Under the pieces are notes generated by a model. It saw nothing but the letters and a program-made list of their open reading frames with translations. It was not told the origin of the DNA and searched no databases. Below are positions 52,311 through 63,505 of a DNA stretch of 64,000 nt, in pieces; within the stretch, counting starts at the first letter, position 1, and each line of letters begins with the position of its first letter. The position numbers were made by a program, and so were the translations under genes. Origin of the DNA: Alloascoidea africana (lineage: Eukaryota > Ascomycota > Alloascoideomycetes > Alloascoideales > Alloascoideaceae); assembly GCA_030581615.1 (NCBI GenBank), contig JAKTTT010000003.1, positions 62,001-126,000 on the forward strand. The letters are read 5' to 3'.

Positions 52311-53730
52311 TATGTGATTTGAAAATTGGACTTTACGAGGCCAGATTGTTGTCGCCTACAGGAAGACGCTCATTCCTATATTCATCATGAATGTTCTTAA
52401 TACCATTTAAAAAAGTTGCTTTGCTTTTCGCACAGTGGTTTCCACCGGGAGGGTAGACCATTGTAGCAAGCCGCTGAAATGAAAAACTATTGTAACCAAT
52501 GACATTCAGAACCGTTGGTCTCTATTATTATTATTGTTATTATTATTATATTATTTGTCGGAGACTTTGGTACTGATAATCGCCCAAACGCTCTTTAGAT
52601 AAATTGGTAAGTGGTGACCTAACATTCTTTTTTTGGTAATATTTCTTGTTTGCTTTTTTTTTTTTGCAGTTTGGCACCAATTGTATTTCTTTGGTATGGT
52701 ATGAAAATTCCTGGAGTTTTCTTTTCTACAATCTTTATGTTTCTTTTCACCATGCCCGTATATATTGGAAATTATTCATCGGTTTGGATAACACAAAGCA
52801 GCAAACCAGTGTGATGAGAAAAAACACAAAAAAAAAAGACAAAAATTTGATGATCTTCACTTATGACTGCATACATAGATTACCACATAGCAATAAACAC
52901 GATGTTGGAAGAAGTGTTCTGTTCTGTAGTTTTTTTGAACCTCCTGAAGCAAAGAAGCACAAATAATGCCAAGCTCTTCGGAAAGTTTCCAGGGTTCAGA
53001 ACCTTGAAAAACGACCAAGAAAACGTTTATTCTCTGGGCTGATGTTGTTTCATCGTTTAACTTTCTACCAATTTTATAGTAACGAGTTGCCTTTCCTTCT
53101 CTGGTTGCACAGATCATGACAAACTTTGTTTACTGTCAGTTGAAACGTCTAGTCTATCTTAATATTTCCCAATGACCTTAAAAAAAAGTTACCTGATGCC
53201 AGCAGACGAATTTTAGAAACAGCAGCTACACAGAGACCAGATACAGAAAAGTTTCTCTTGACTGTTTCTAGATATCTGAACCGCACCCAAGCATAATGTC
53301 CGAACGCTAGCAGAATATAAACTAGCCGGGGATAAATACAGGGGCAGTAGCTGAACTGGAAACAGGGTTTCCCAGCAGAGCGTGTCTTGCACCGATGGGC
53401 CTGGAGGCACTAAAATTCTCGCCCTGTCGAGGCCTCATCTGTCAAAGGAAAGACTATCTGGGCGTGTTGGCCCACGGGCGTTGGAGGAAGTGCCAAACAT
53501 CCCAGACTCCGAACGATTAAGGTCTCACCCCCCGAATTCAAATGCGCCTTTTCACCCACCGTACTCACATACTTTCCAAGTTCTCTCTCAACAATCTCAT
53601 TTGGGCCGCCAAAGGATACCACTGGAAGATGCACGCTCGGTGCTTGCAATAAATATTATCACATTCTAACCTATTGCACTCGTTCAACACCTACAGAGTT
53701 GATCAATTTCAACGCATAGCTGGCACCACG
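52311..53730. other. 1.4-kb region upstream of BUD2, no gene recognised
   Basis: Left part AT-rich with a TTATTA array (52527-52555) and a T11 tract followed by GCAG (52655-52670). Right part (53330-53640) is of mixed composition. An 86-codon minus-strand frame at 52857-53117 has no known domain. Confidence 0.45.
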
Positions 53731-56700
53731 ATGAATACGTCATCCTCTTTGCCGTTCGATAAACGGACTTTGAGGTCCCAAATGATCAAAGAAAAGGGCC
53801 TCTGCGAAGGAACCGCAAATTGGAGATTTGTGGAAGCTGGCAGTGAGTCCGCTTGGAAGAGGTATGATTGCTATATGGTTTTTGTATTGCTATACATTCC
53901 TTTCCCAGTGAAATGGAGATCAGAATGTAGTTCGCGTCAATCCCAACAGTTTTGAGAGTTATGAGCACCTAACACCAGTTCTTCATAGTGGCTATCTATC
54001 GATACAAGCTGATGGTCAGCTGGTGGTCGTAGAAGGAGAGACTAAAACCTGTATAATTCGTCATTTACAATCGGCTACGCTGAGCTTAAAACAACAACCA
54101 CGGCAGGAGATTATTATTACGCCTTCTTACTACGACACGAGAACCTCGACATCCAAAAATGGCCAGAGCGATGCGAAGCCAGTTGGTCTTCGTGTGCCTT
54201 CGAAAACGGCTTTTCAGAGCTGGTGCGCTTCGTTAATCCTCTGGTCCTACATCTTTCCAGGGGGAATCGAGAACAAGTGGGTATTTGGGAACTTTGCGGT
54301 TGGTTCAAATTGGTCAAGCACCCCCAGTCCAAGCCCAAGTTCATCAAGCAAGACTTCCAGCCTACTCATTTGCGACCTGAAGGTGTTTGGATACTTACCT
54401 TCAAAGTTCAAGGGAAGCCACTGGATAGATGGCCCGTTGGCATCTTACTACTCACAAGGTAATGAGCACTGGTTTTCAGCACTGGGCGTTTTGAAAAGCG
54501 ACGGGACACTTGATCTAATACATAAACTGGATGGTGCTCTGATATATACTGTCCATGTTTCGCGATTACTGAGGAAAGAAATCCGCGAGATTCATCATTC
54601 TGTATTCCAAGATTCAAATATCCTGTTTGTGGGAGTAATCTCCGAAATGAGAAGATCGCACGCGGATCAACACAGCAGAAACATTATAAGAGCCGATGAA
54701 AATCTGATATCTGTGCAGCAAGGCAAAGAACTAGGTTCTGGAATAGGAACTGGGACTGTTCAACAGCGCATTCTGCTTAAGTTCCCATACCGTATAGATT
54801 TAGAGGATTGGTATGTGGCTCTAAGCTCTCTTGCCATGCCAGAGTCTTATTTGCACAGTTGGCTTCACTACGAGAAAGCTATGAGGATATTTGACACGCT
54901 TGAGATTGGGATCTCGGAGGTAAAGCTCAAGTATTTAAGTCCAGATATGAATAACGATGAGTACCGTTATTATGTTGAGGTTAGAATATGGGATAAGCTC
55001 TGGGCCAGAACTGCTATAGTGAGTTCAGCCGACGAGGAAGTATTCTGGGGGGAATCGTTTGAGTTTAACTGGCTCCCAAGCTCAACAAGATCGATCTCTC
55101 TTATTATGAAACGGACGCGCTTTAATACATACAGCTCTGACGACGAAACTGTTTCAAGCCTGAGATTAAAACGCAAAGATTACAAGATTCAAGATGGAGT
55201 TGAACAGAGAAGATCTATGACCGTTTATAAATTTGATAACAGAACGGCTCTTGACTGTGCTCAACTGGCCTTCAAGATTGGATACAGGAATATCAAAGTC
55301 TTGAGGCCAGAATATTACGTTGATCTGGAGAATGCGTTGAAAACGTCATCATGTAAGGAAATAGTGGAATGCTGCAACTCCCATGAAATAACAAGCGAAG
55401 AAGACATCAAACTTTTACTAGACGTTTTCCTTTCAGTTAAAAGAGAGACTGAATGGATTGAATCAATCATCTCGTATGAAATTGAAAAACTAAAAACGCG
55501 AATTGACCCTTTCTCAGTGACAAATTTCAGCTCAGTCAATTTTTACACCACCATGTTCAGGGGAAACACATTCATGACGAAATCTCTAGATGTTTATAAT
55601 CGCAGATACGGACAAGAATATCTAGAGAGAGTAGTGGGCCCATTTGTGAAAAGAGTCATCGCGGAAAACGAAGATTGCGAGATTGATCCAGTGAGATTGG
55701 GACCCCAATTGAAACAAGACCCTGAAGCTGTGGCACAGAATCTCAAGAAACTAATGCTTTACGTAAACGATGTGTGGAGTGAAATTAAAACAACCAGCCA
55801 GGACGTCCCATTGCCGATAAAATCCGTGTTAAGAACCCTTCGAAATGAGCTGAAAAAGATTTTGGCAATTAGAGGGAAAGAGGAGAATCATAATAAGCTA
55901 ATTTACAACTGTCTATCTGGATTCATCTTTCTAAGACTATTTTGTCCTGCAATTCTCAACCCAAAGCTTTTCAAATTGACAAAGGGGCACCAAACGGGAC
56001 GTGCGAAACGGACGCTTACTTTGATCTCCAAGGTACTCCTTGGGTTTTCAAATAGAACACACTTTGGCGCGAAGGAACCGTGGATGGTTCCAATGAATAG
56101 ATTCATCGACGACAATGATAAAGAGCTGGTGGAATACTTGGACCGGATAACGGGAGAAGTGGAGGATATGTCCAAGCCAGTTCTGGCGCTAAGCACAAAG
56201 ATTGAAAGACCAAACTTGGAGATTAATGAAAGTTTTATTAATGAGCTGCCACTGAACACTTCGCTCATTGACAAATATGCCTGTCTTTCTCGGTTTGCGT
56301 ATCTAATGTGTCCTCCTATACCATCGTCGAAAGATGGTGGCAACAGGAAAATGAGAAGACGCACCGGAACGGGACTGGGCATTTCTACCAGCAACAGCTT
56401 CAATTCTTTAAGCACACAAACTTGCACCACTGTTAAAAATGAGGAAGACCAACTTTCAGAATTTGGTGAGCAGCAATTCAATAGCTATGAATTTGGCAAA
56501 ATGAGAAAACTGGCTACAGCTAGCGACCTCCATGCTTCCACTTCAACGCCTACTTCAGCAGTGGAGCCTCCGCCAGAACCAGTAGGACCACGACGATCGA
56601 GTCTTGCGACTACGCTAAGCAGCCCGCAGGTTTCGTCTGTTCCGTCTCCAAACATTATGAACAACATGGTGATTTTGTATGCTCAAATGGTGTGCAACAG

Positions 56701-57034
56701 GATAACTTCGATATACACGCATCTGGTTAGCCCAACTTACTTGAGCGAGATGAAAATGAGCTACGAATGGCACCTATTTACAGAAAAGATTATTGCGGAG
56801 CTAGAATATGAGCCTCAGCAAGGCACCCTAAAATTTGTCAAGAAAAGCAGAAACAATGATGAGCCCGGCGCTAATGGAGACGGGCCCGATACTACTAATA
56901 ACGCCAATATGGGCACAAATATAAACAACCAGGGAGAGCCCAAAAAGGGGGCCATAAGATCTCCTTTCTCCAGAGGATTTTTAGGCAGAAACAAGAAGAG
57001 AAACTCCTCAATTGGGCGGCTGTTCCAACCTTGA
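53731..57034 (+). CDS. BUD2: Ras-family GAP Bud2 (GAP for Rsr1/Bud1)
   Basis: The main exon runs from about 53919 to 57034, with a short first exon proposed at 53731-53842. The GTGAGT donor and ATGGAG acceptor give a continuous 1075-aa frame, but this intron is the least certain in the window because its branch site is weak. Domains: an N-terminal PH-like region (ILWSYIFPG, ILLKFPYRIDLEDWYVALSSLAMPE), a C2 domain (about 330-430, VEVRIWDKLWARTAI), and a RasGAP domain from about 560 to 800 with arginine finger FRGN (Arg585) and FIFLRLFCPAILNPKLF. Bud2 switches off Rsr1/Bud1, the GTPase that marks the bud site and recruits Cdc24. Its tandem neighbour is CDC24. A TTGACC hexamer array begins at the stop codon. 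Confidence 0.88.
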
Positions 57035-57488
57035 CTTTGACCTTGACCTTGACCTTGACCGTTTGCTGTATTGTATAGAGACTAGTACTACCACCACCAC
57101 CACCACCACCCCTAATAATAATAACATTTGCTTCACCCTGAATCTGGATCTGGACCCTTCGCCATTAGAGTTCCGCCCAAATCTCAGTGAACAGAAACGA
57201 ATCCAAAGTCAAACTTTAGGCTTTAGCCAAAACACACCCGGACGCCATACACCCGGACACCCCGCTGTCGCACCTCAAAACGAAGAAAAGCACCACAGCG
57301 CCCAAAAGTGCCAGAAGACCGCTTCTGCCTCTGCTGTTTGACAGGTGATTTAAAAGAAGAGAACCTCCCCCTTTTGCGCAACGTCTGCTGGACTTTTATC
57401 GTTTGCTACTGGGCGTCTTTGTGCTGGTCTAGTGAAAAGTTCGCCTCGTTTCCCCCTTGCTGTGTAGTATAGCCCTTTTCAGTCCAGA
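57035..57488. other. BUD2-CDC24 intergenic region
   Basis: 454 bp. It starts inside a TTGACC hexamer array (57030-57060) that overlaps the BUD2 stop, followed by an ACC trinucleotide run (57088-57110). The rest is the CDC24 promoter. No separate gene is seen. Confidence 0.5.
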
Positions 57489-60248
57489 ATGTCTTCTCAG
57501 TTCCCAGGGCTGGCCTCAAGGTCTTCCTCCTCGATCACGGTGCCCTCGGCGCCTATGGCAGCAGCACCGCTGGCCATGAACAAAGCAGCATCGGCGGAGA
57601 ATTCGCTGTATCACATTTGTCTTGCTTTGAGGTCGAGACTCAGACAGATTCCTGGGATCGAACCATTTCTAGAAGCTGCGAAACATCATCCTCAAACCAA
57701 ACTCCTTGCCTATGGGGCACTACCACAAACAGTCACAGTCGACGCTGTAACCCAGATCTGTCGATTCTTCCAGCTTGGAGCGAGTCTATGCTACATCTTC
57801 AATGTCCTTTGTGGCGACCCCAACAAACTACCAGTTGTACAAAGTGATGACACAAAGTTATGTAAAAGAGGCGTTTACGACTTCCTTCAGGCCTGCAGCA
57901 CAGAGCTCTCCTACAACACTGATGAACTCTTCACATTGTCCAACGTCTTTATGATGGAAACATCGGGCCTACTGAAGGTCGTCAAAACCATCAACAGCAT
58001 TCTCGATACCATGGAGAGCCGAAATTTACTTCTTGCAAAGGGCCCTTCCATTCCTGGAGACCCGGATCTGATCGCCCTTTTTGATCAGAATGACTTGGAC
58101 GCCAACAACAAACCAAAGGAACTGGACGCCCGCGGTAAAGTTGTTCGCGAGATTTTGGAGACGGAGAGGAAATACGTTCAAGATTTGGAAATCATGCTAG
58201 ACTATAAGAATGACTTGCAAAACTCCAATTTAATAAAATACGAGTCTATTCACACGCTTTTCCCAAATCTCGACGAGGTTGTTAACGAACAACGACGGTT
58301 TCTGATTGGCGTTGAAATAAATGCGGCAATTCCCCCAAAGCTCCAACGTTTTGGCTCTTTGTTCCTTCATGCCAGTGAGGTGAATCATTTCAACAAGTAT
58401 GAGTGGTTTTCAATCAACCAAAAGAAGGCTATCGACATTATCGCTAAAGAAATTACAAAACTGCGTGCGTCATCTTCAATGATTAATCCATCATATGAAC
58501 TTCAATCGTTCCTAATTAAACCTGTACAGCGACTATGCAAGTATCCATTGCTCCTTAGAGAGCTTATCAAGTTGACCGACCCTTCATGGCCATATTACCA
58601 AGAATTGGAAGATGGCCGTAACGCAGTGATCGAGGTGACCAAAAAAGTGAATGAAACTCAAAGAAAGTTGGAAAATGCACAAGCAATTAAAGAATTGAAT
58701 GAACGAGTGGTGGATTGGAGAGGCTATGAATTACACACGTTTGGAGATTTACTACACCACGATATTTTGAGCGTTACCGAAACAACAGACAACGAGTATC
58801 ACGTTTATCTTTTTGAAACAATTATTCTTTTGTTTACGGACGTTATCCCCAGCTCTAGAAAGAATTCCACTACGCTAAGCAAAAAGAAATCCAACAGTAT
58901 TCACGCTCCTCATAATGCTGCACCCAATGCTTGTGAGTTAAAAGGCCGCATACACATCGCCAATATAAGTGCGATCAGAACGAGAGTTGTACCATTGGCA
59001 AATAAAGCAGGCGGCGGCACAGCATATTTTATCACTGTTAAATGGGCGGGAGAAACGGATGACGGAACATTCGAAATGAGATTCAAGAAAGAGGAGTCTT
59101 TTAAGCAATGGGAAGAAACACTTACTGAGCTGATAGAATCATTCAGCAAGAATAACAATGGTAATTACAAACAGGTTCCACCTCAGCTTTCGGTTAAGAC
59201 GAATATAAATCCTCAATATGCTTCTGCCTTTTCGCCCAGTGTAGAGGTGGCAATGAACGGCGGGCGTCGCTTAACTGGCGGAGGTGAATATCCTCCTGGA
59301 CATGGAAGGCAGCCGTCTGAAAAGAATATGAGATACTCTAACAATTCTAACGGCAATGTAATGCCTAAATTTGGGAAGCCCATGTCTATGCCTGTGGGCT
59401 CAAAGATCATTGAACAGTACCCTCAGATGCCTCCTCCTAACCAGCAGGCTGCGATGGATGGGTATGGATATGGCGGGTATGATAACAATGTTCCAAGGAG
59501 TAGATCAGCAAGTTCGCCAAATTTGATCACCCATCCAAATGGTACCAACAACAATGCAAGTCCAATTGGATACGCGGACCCCAATGAGAGGCCGTTACCG
59601 CAGCTTCCCCCATCTCGTATGAGATCGTTTGCTGATCTGAACCAGAATTATCAAATGCAGAGGAGTGTTTCTCAACAACCGCCGCCACCTCAGCCTCAAA
59701 TGATTCCTCCAGGACACCAATCTGCTAGCAGTGCTATGGGATTTAGCCAATATCATTCCAATGCTTCATCGGTGTCTTCGACGTCTGTTGCCTCGAACTC
59801 TTTCAGTTCCTATAATAGTGCAATATCGACCGACACGGCAATGTCCACTATAACGCCTTCTTTAACCAATTCATCAACAGTGACCACAGAGCGTCTTTCA
59901 GTTGACTCACAAACGCCGACATCAGCGGTTTATACCGATAAAGTCCGAGTTAAATTGATTTACGATAAAGACTCTTTCACCATTTTAATACCGAAGAATA
60001 TTTCGTTTCCCGATTTAAAATTACGATTGGAGAAAAAAATCAGGACCAGGTGTCAAGTGACCAATTTCCCTGCCAATCCTAGGATCCGTTACAAAGATGA
60101 AGATGGCGATTTTGTTATTGTACAATCTCAGGAAGATGTTGCCATGGCCCTGGATATGATTAAGGAGCTGGGCAGTGAAGGAAGTTTGGGAAACACTTCT
60201 CCTGAGGAGAAAATGATGGGACCTGTTTTAACCATTTGGTATTCATAG
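57489..60248 (+). CDS. CDC24: Cdc42 guanine nucleotide exchange factor Cdc24
   Basis: 919 aa, no intron. Domain order is that of Cdc24: an N-terminal calponin-homology-like Cdc24 domain (about 40-170; YHICLALRSRLRQIPGIEPFL, GVYDFLQACSTEL), a DH domain at about 216-395 (REILETERKYVQDLEIML, FLIKPVQRLCKYPLLLRELIK), a PH domain at about 415-560, a Pro/Ser/Asn-rich linker, and a C-terminal PB1 domain at about 817-915. The PB1 carries VRVKLIYDKDSF and the acidic OPCA patch DEDGDFVIVQSQEDV, which bind Bem1. Cdc24 loads Cdc42 with GTP to build polarity at the bud site or hyphal tip. BUD2, which lies immediately upstream on the same strand, controls the GTPase that recruits Cdc24. Confidence 0.97.
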   Translation: MSSQFPGLASRSSSSITVPSAPMAAAPLAMNKAASAENSLYHICLALRSRLRQIPGIEPFLEAAKHHPQTKLLAYGALPQTVTVDAVTQICRFFQLGASLCYIFNVLCGDPNKLPVVQSDDTKLCKRGVYDFLQACSTELSYNTDELFTLSNVFMMETSGLLKVVKTINSILDTMESRNLLLAKGPSIPGDPDLIALFDQNDLDANNKPKELDARGKVVREILETERKYVQDLEIMLDYKNDLQNSNLIKYESIHTLFPNLDEVVNEQRRFLIGVEINAAIPPKLQRFGSLFLHASEVNHFNKYEWFSINQKKAIDIIAKEITKLRASSSMINPSYELQSFLIKPVQRLCKYPLLLRELIKLTDPSWPYYQELEDGRNAVIEVTKKVNETQRKLENAQAIKELNERVVDWRGYELHTFGDLLHHDILSVTETTDNEYHVYLFETIILLFTDVIPSSRKNSTTLSKKKSNSIHAPHNAAPNACELKGRIHIANISAIRTRVVPLANKAGGGTAYFITVKWAGETDDGTFEMRFKKEESFKQWEETLTELIESFSKNNNGNYKQVPPQLSVKTNINPQYASAFSPSVEVAMNGGRRLTGGGEYPPGHGRQPSEKNMRYSNNSNGNVMPKFGKPMSMPVGSKIIEQYPQMPPPNQQAAMDGYGYGGYDNNVPRSRSASSPNLITHPNGTNNNASPIGYADPNERPLPQLPPSRMRSFADLNQNYQMQRSVSQQPPPPQPQMIPPGHQSASSAMGFSQYHSNASSVSSTSVASNSFSSYNSAISTDTAMSTITPSLTNSSTVTTERLSVDSQTPTSAVYTDKVRVKLIYDKDSFTILIPKNISFPDLKLRLEKKIRTRCQVTNFPANPRIRYKDEDGDFVIVQSQEDVAMALDMIKELGSEGSLGNTSPEEKMMGPVLTIWYS

Positions 60249-60815
60249 ATTTATCAGCAATATTTTTTAACAAAGATTGCAAAAAAAAAAGCAAAGACAA
60301 GACGGGCTTGAGATTTTTTTGGATAAGCTTGTTTGTTATACTATGCAAAGTTTTGTTTCCGTTTTCCTTTTTGACTTTATCTGTTTGAACATAGCTTGGT
60401 GTTTCTTCTTGTTCTCTTTTCAATATTTGGGGGAAGTTTAAAAGATAGTTCGATTGGACTGACGGCATATGGAATGATATATGAACAAAATGAGAATTGT
60501 TTGGCAATAATGATTTTTTTGTTTCTCTTTCTCTTTATTATTTTTTCTTCATACATTTAAAGGAAAATTGATTTCAAAATAGCAGAAAGAAGAAAGAATT
60601 CATTAACGAAAGAGATTTTAATTATACAAATTGGCATGATTTAGAACATGAGGCTGTAGAATGGAACGGGGAAAGTGTAGAAATGGTGTTTGCATCACTG
60701 GGGGAACCACCTCTATTGTTGTGTTACCGGAACGGGTAATCCATTTGACCTCCACCAAAACTAGAAGATTAAGGTGATGTAGCATCATAACTAACTACTC
60801 AGGCGCCGTTACACT
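60249..60815. other. Intergenic region downstream of CDC24
   Basis: 567 bp, AT-rich. It includes an A10 tract (60280-60289) and runs of T and CT (60520-60550). No gene recognised; the right end would be the promoter of the TAG-interrupted gene. Confidence 0.45.
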
Positions 60816-61964
60816 ATGATCGAACTGTGTTCTCCTTCCAAAATTCTAAATCTCTTTGGATTTAGTGGATCATTCTCGCCTAGTACAAACACAAGATGCG
60901 GCTCAACTAGTTCATCAGCACAGAGTTTAGGTACCAACCAGATAACCGCCAATTATGGGTTCAATAGTGAAGTATTCAATAGGAAAATCAATGAAAAGTT
61001 GGCTGAGAATGGCTTTCCTAAACAGCTAAATGAGCATGAATTGGAGGAACAAAACAAAAGGGCAAAAAGTAGGTAGCAAAAGAGACTTCATGAGGATCCA
61101 TGGCTAACAGATGAAGATGTAGGAGTGGTTAAAGGGCTTCCAATATTTCCAGATTGTGAAGCTGAGACTATCAATGCAAACCCTGAGGATACCACGACAG
61201 CGGTAAATGGCTCTTCTACAAAAATAGGAGTGAAAAGACGTTTAAATGACAGCACTAGTGGTTCAAAGCGGAGGAAATTAGAGCCTGGTGCTGGAAGACA
61301 ACCGGAAACACTGGGGTCTGTTGATAAAAGAAGAACGAAATCCAACATGGAAAAACGCAGAATTACGGGTAAAAGACCACGGATCGAGAGGCTAGTAAAT
61401 AAAGCTACTTTTCAAGGTGCTGGTGAAGCAAATAGGAAGCCAAATCAGAAGGCAAAGTCTGACCGAGGCCAAACACAGTGTGTGATTAGAACACCGCACC
61501 TGCCATCGTCCATAGATAAAGCAAAGATTGTCAAGGGTAATTCGACCAAGCCCAAGTCCGAATTGGGCAAGGAACAGGCAAGGATTGGGCTGAGGAAAGA
61601 GGTGACAGAAACAAGCTCGCGTGCTTCAAAACGCCTATTGCGCCAACTGGAAAAGATGCCGCCGCCTCCTTCAACATTCGCTCCTACGAAGACAGTTGCA
61701 AGTCAAACAAAGACTAAAATCAACGCGCGGACTAGACCGGCTGCCAGTTCTGCTGCTTCGCTTCACAAGCTCATGGATACCCCCGGTCCTCCTACATCAA
61801 CACCTGTGGATCTATCCAAGACACAAACAGATAAGAAAGGTGAAACAGCTTGTACTCCCAAGAGGGCAACTGCAACCAACAAAAAGCAAAACTCGTCCGT
61901 CACTCGAGGTCCCAGGACAAACCGGTCTCAGACTCAGACTCAACAAAAACGTCCGTGGAGGTGA
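60816..61964 (+). CDS. Basic nuclear-looking protein, one frame interrupted by a single TAG
   Basis: Not recognised. The frame from the ATG at 60816 is open for 382 sense codons apart from one TAG at 61074-61076. The part before the TAG (86 aa) ends in a Lys/Glu-rich helix (NEKLAENGFPKQLNEHELEE). The part after continues smoothly (KRLHEDPWLTDEDVGVVKGL), then becomes a strongly basic, Pro/Thr/Lys-rich tail with NLS-like KRRLND, SKRRK, KRRITGKRPR. After the TAG there is no in-frame ATG for 90 codons (first at 61347), so the second part is unlikely to be an independent gene. A 42-nt intron (61069-61110, GTAGGT...CTAACAG) would remove the stop in frame, but it would be shorter than every other intron here and has its branch site touching the AG. 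Read-through, a recent nonsense allele or an assembly error are alternatives. Confidence 0.5.
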
Positions 61965-62260
61965 CTTTTGCGGGGATTGAGTTTTGTCTCGTTTTTTTTA
62001 TTTACGGGCATTGGGTTCAAGCAATTAATCCTGATGTCGCAAGGACCCATGAGAATTATTTATGATTCAGTATATTAATATCTAACGAGTAATAGGGGCT
62101 ACGTAAGCCATAACAGATCTACTAATACATCCTCCATTTCCATGTTTCTAAAAGCTAAAGACAACTCTGCTTGATATGTTTAGATAATAAGAATAAAAAT
62201 TTAAACGCTGTTCTGGTGAGCCAAGACATTTGAGTTTATGTAAGATTCGCTCACAGCATT

Positions 62261-63505
62261 TCACTTCTTGGAGTAGAGCCAAGCTCCATAAAACACGAGA
62301 GCCGTACCAATGACGATTCCAATATTCACTGGGTTTCTGAATATCCAGATACTCAACAGTAAGCTCGTAAACTTACGGATGTTTAAGACAATCATGACAG
62401 TAAGGGCAGTCGTATTTCCGGCCAAATTTTGAACGCCTCGAATGCACATGTACTGTGTGATCGTAAGCAGAAACAGATTCCAAATCTGTCTGGATATCAT
62501 TATTGGGGGAAAACCTATCAGAGACAGAATGTTGAAGTTTATGAAAGGTTCTGCTCTCCAAAGCATCATAAACTGTTCGCATATCGACCTGGAAATGAAA
62601 ATGAAAAATGGCAAGGATAGAAAATGACTAAAGAAGAGGTTTTCGCGCCAGTGCTTCCCATACATCTTGTAAGTGTTTTCGAGGTACAGTGCCATTACGG
62701 ACATGAGCACCGAGGCCGTAAATAAGGTGGCAATTCCAGCATAGAATATAACAAACTCCTTGAGCTCGTCAACTGCACCATTCTCTTCCAGCATGGCTTT
62801 TTCCACAGCTTTTTTCGTAGATGACTCGGAACTGGCCAAAGTAGCACAGATCACGCCTGCAGTCAAAACCAAAGTAGCAAACACTTGGTTTCTGCTATAT
62901 CTTTTGCCCATGATATATCCAACCACAGTGGTAGTAACTGCTCCGCCAGATCTAAAGATGATATGTAGAGGCATAGAGATGTTCAAGTTGAAAGCGATAT
63001 TGTTCATAAACGACACAATAAAGTATAAAGTGACGTTAACAATCCATCTCTTCAACGGCACCCGTGGAACTGGAATGAAGAACCTTGACTTGTTTTTCCA
63101 TTCAAAAAAATGAATGTATCCCTCGACAGCAACAAAGAAAAATTGGAAAAACGTGATAACACTATACGTGTTGGGGTAAATGTCAATGATTGACTCAGAC
63201 GCATAGACCGTTGAACAGCATCCCCCAAAGATCAGAATGCCAATCAGAATCCATTCACCGAATGAAGACTGGAAGACACCTTTGATCAGACCGTAGTGCG
63301 AAATCCTTGCCGCGATGCTCTGTGGATTTGGGTCTGGCTGTTCTGCTGGAGATGTCCTGTCTCCTCCAGCCCTGCTCCCATCCCCTGAGGAAGAAGATCC
63401 TAGGAAAGGTTTGTCTTCGTAGGAGTCAGTCGAGCTTCCAGAAATGTGTTTTTCCAGATCTTCTTGAAAGTCATCGTTACCCTTTACTTTTGGGGTAGAG
63501 GACAT
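62261..63505 (-). CDS. YEA4: UDP-N-acetylglucosamine transporter Yea4 (SLC35B family)
   Basis: 414 aa. A hydrophilic Ser/Asp-rich N-terminus of about 75 residues is followed by some ten membrane segments: EWILIGILIFGGCCSTVYASE, ITFFQFFFVAVEGYI, PLHIIFRSGGAVTTTVVGYIM, VFATLVLTAGVICATLASSE and others. The C-terminal half has the typical nucleotide-sugar transporter ending, GNTTALTVMIVLNIRKFTSLLLSIWIFRNP. This matches Yea4, which carries UDP-GlcNAc into the ER and supports chitin synthesis, and human SLC35B4. The N-terminal tail is longer than in S. cerevisiae Yea4 (342 aa). It ends with YSKK, possibly a weak ER retrieval signal. Confidence 0.93.
   Translation of the reverse strand: MSSTPKVKGNDDFQEDLEKHISGSSTDSYEDKPFLGSSSSGDGSRAGGDRTSPAEQPDPNPQSIAARISHYGLIKGVFQSSFGEWILIGILIFGGCCSTVYASESIIDIYPNTYSVITFFQFFFVAVEGYIHFFEWKNKSRFFIPVPRVPLKRWIVNVTLYFIVSFMNNIAFNLNISMPLHIIFRSGGAVTTTVVGYIMGKRYSRNQVFATLVLTAGVICATLASSESSTKKAVEKAMLEENGAVDELKEFVIFYAGIATLFTASVLMSVMALYLENTYKMYGKHWRENLFFSHFLSLPFFIFISRSICEQFMMLWRAEPFINFNILSLIGFPPIMISRQIWNLFLLTITQYMCIRGVQNLAGNTTALTVMIVLNIRKFTSLLLSIWIFRNPVNIGIVIGTALVFYGAWLYSKK

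Noticed and set aside
52857-53117. 86-aa minus-strand frame
   Set aside because: Mixed composition but no recognised motif, no good upstream context and no partner exon. Could be real, but unsupported.
61069-61110. 42-nt intron as the accepted explanation for the internal TAG
   Set aside because: Not adopted as the main model. It is shorter than all other introns in the window (57 nt or more) and its branch site touches the AG. It remains listed as testable.
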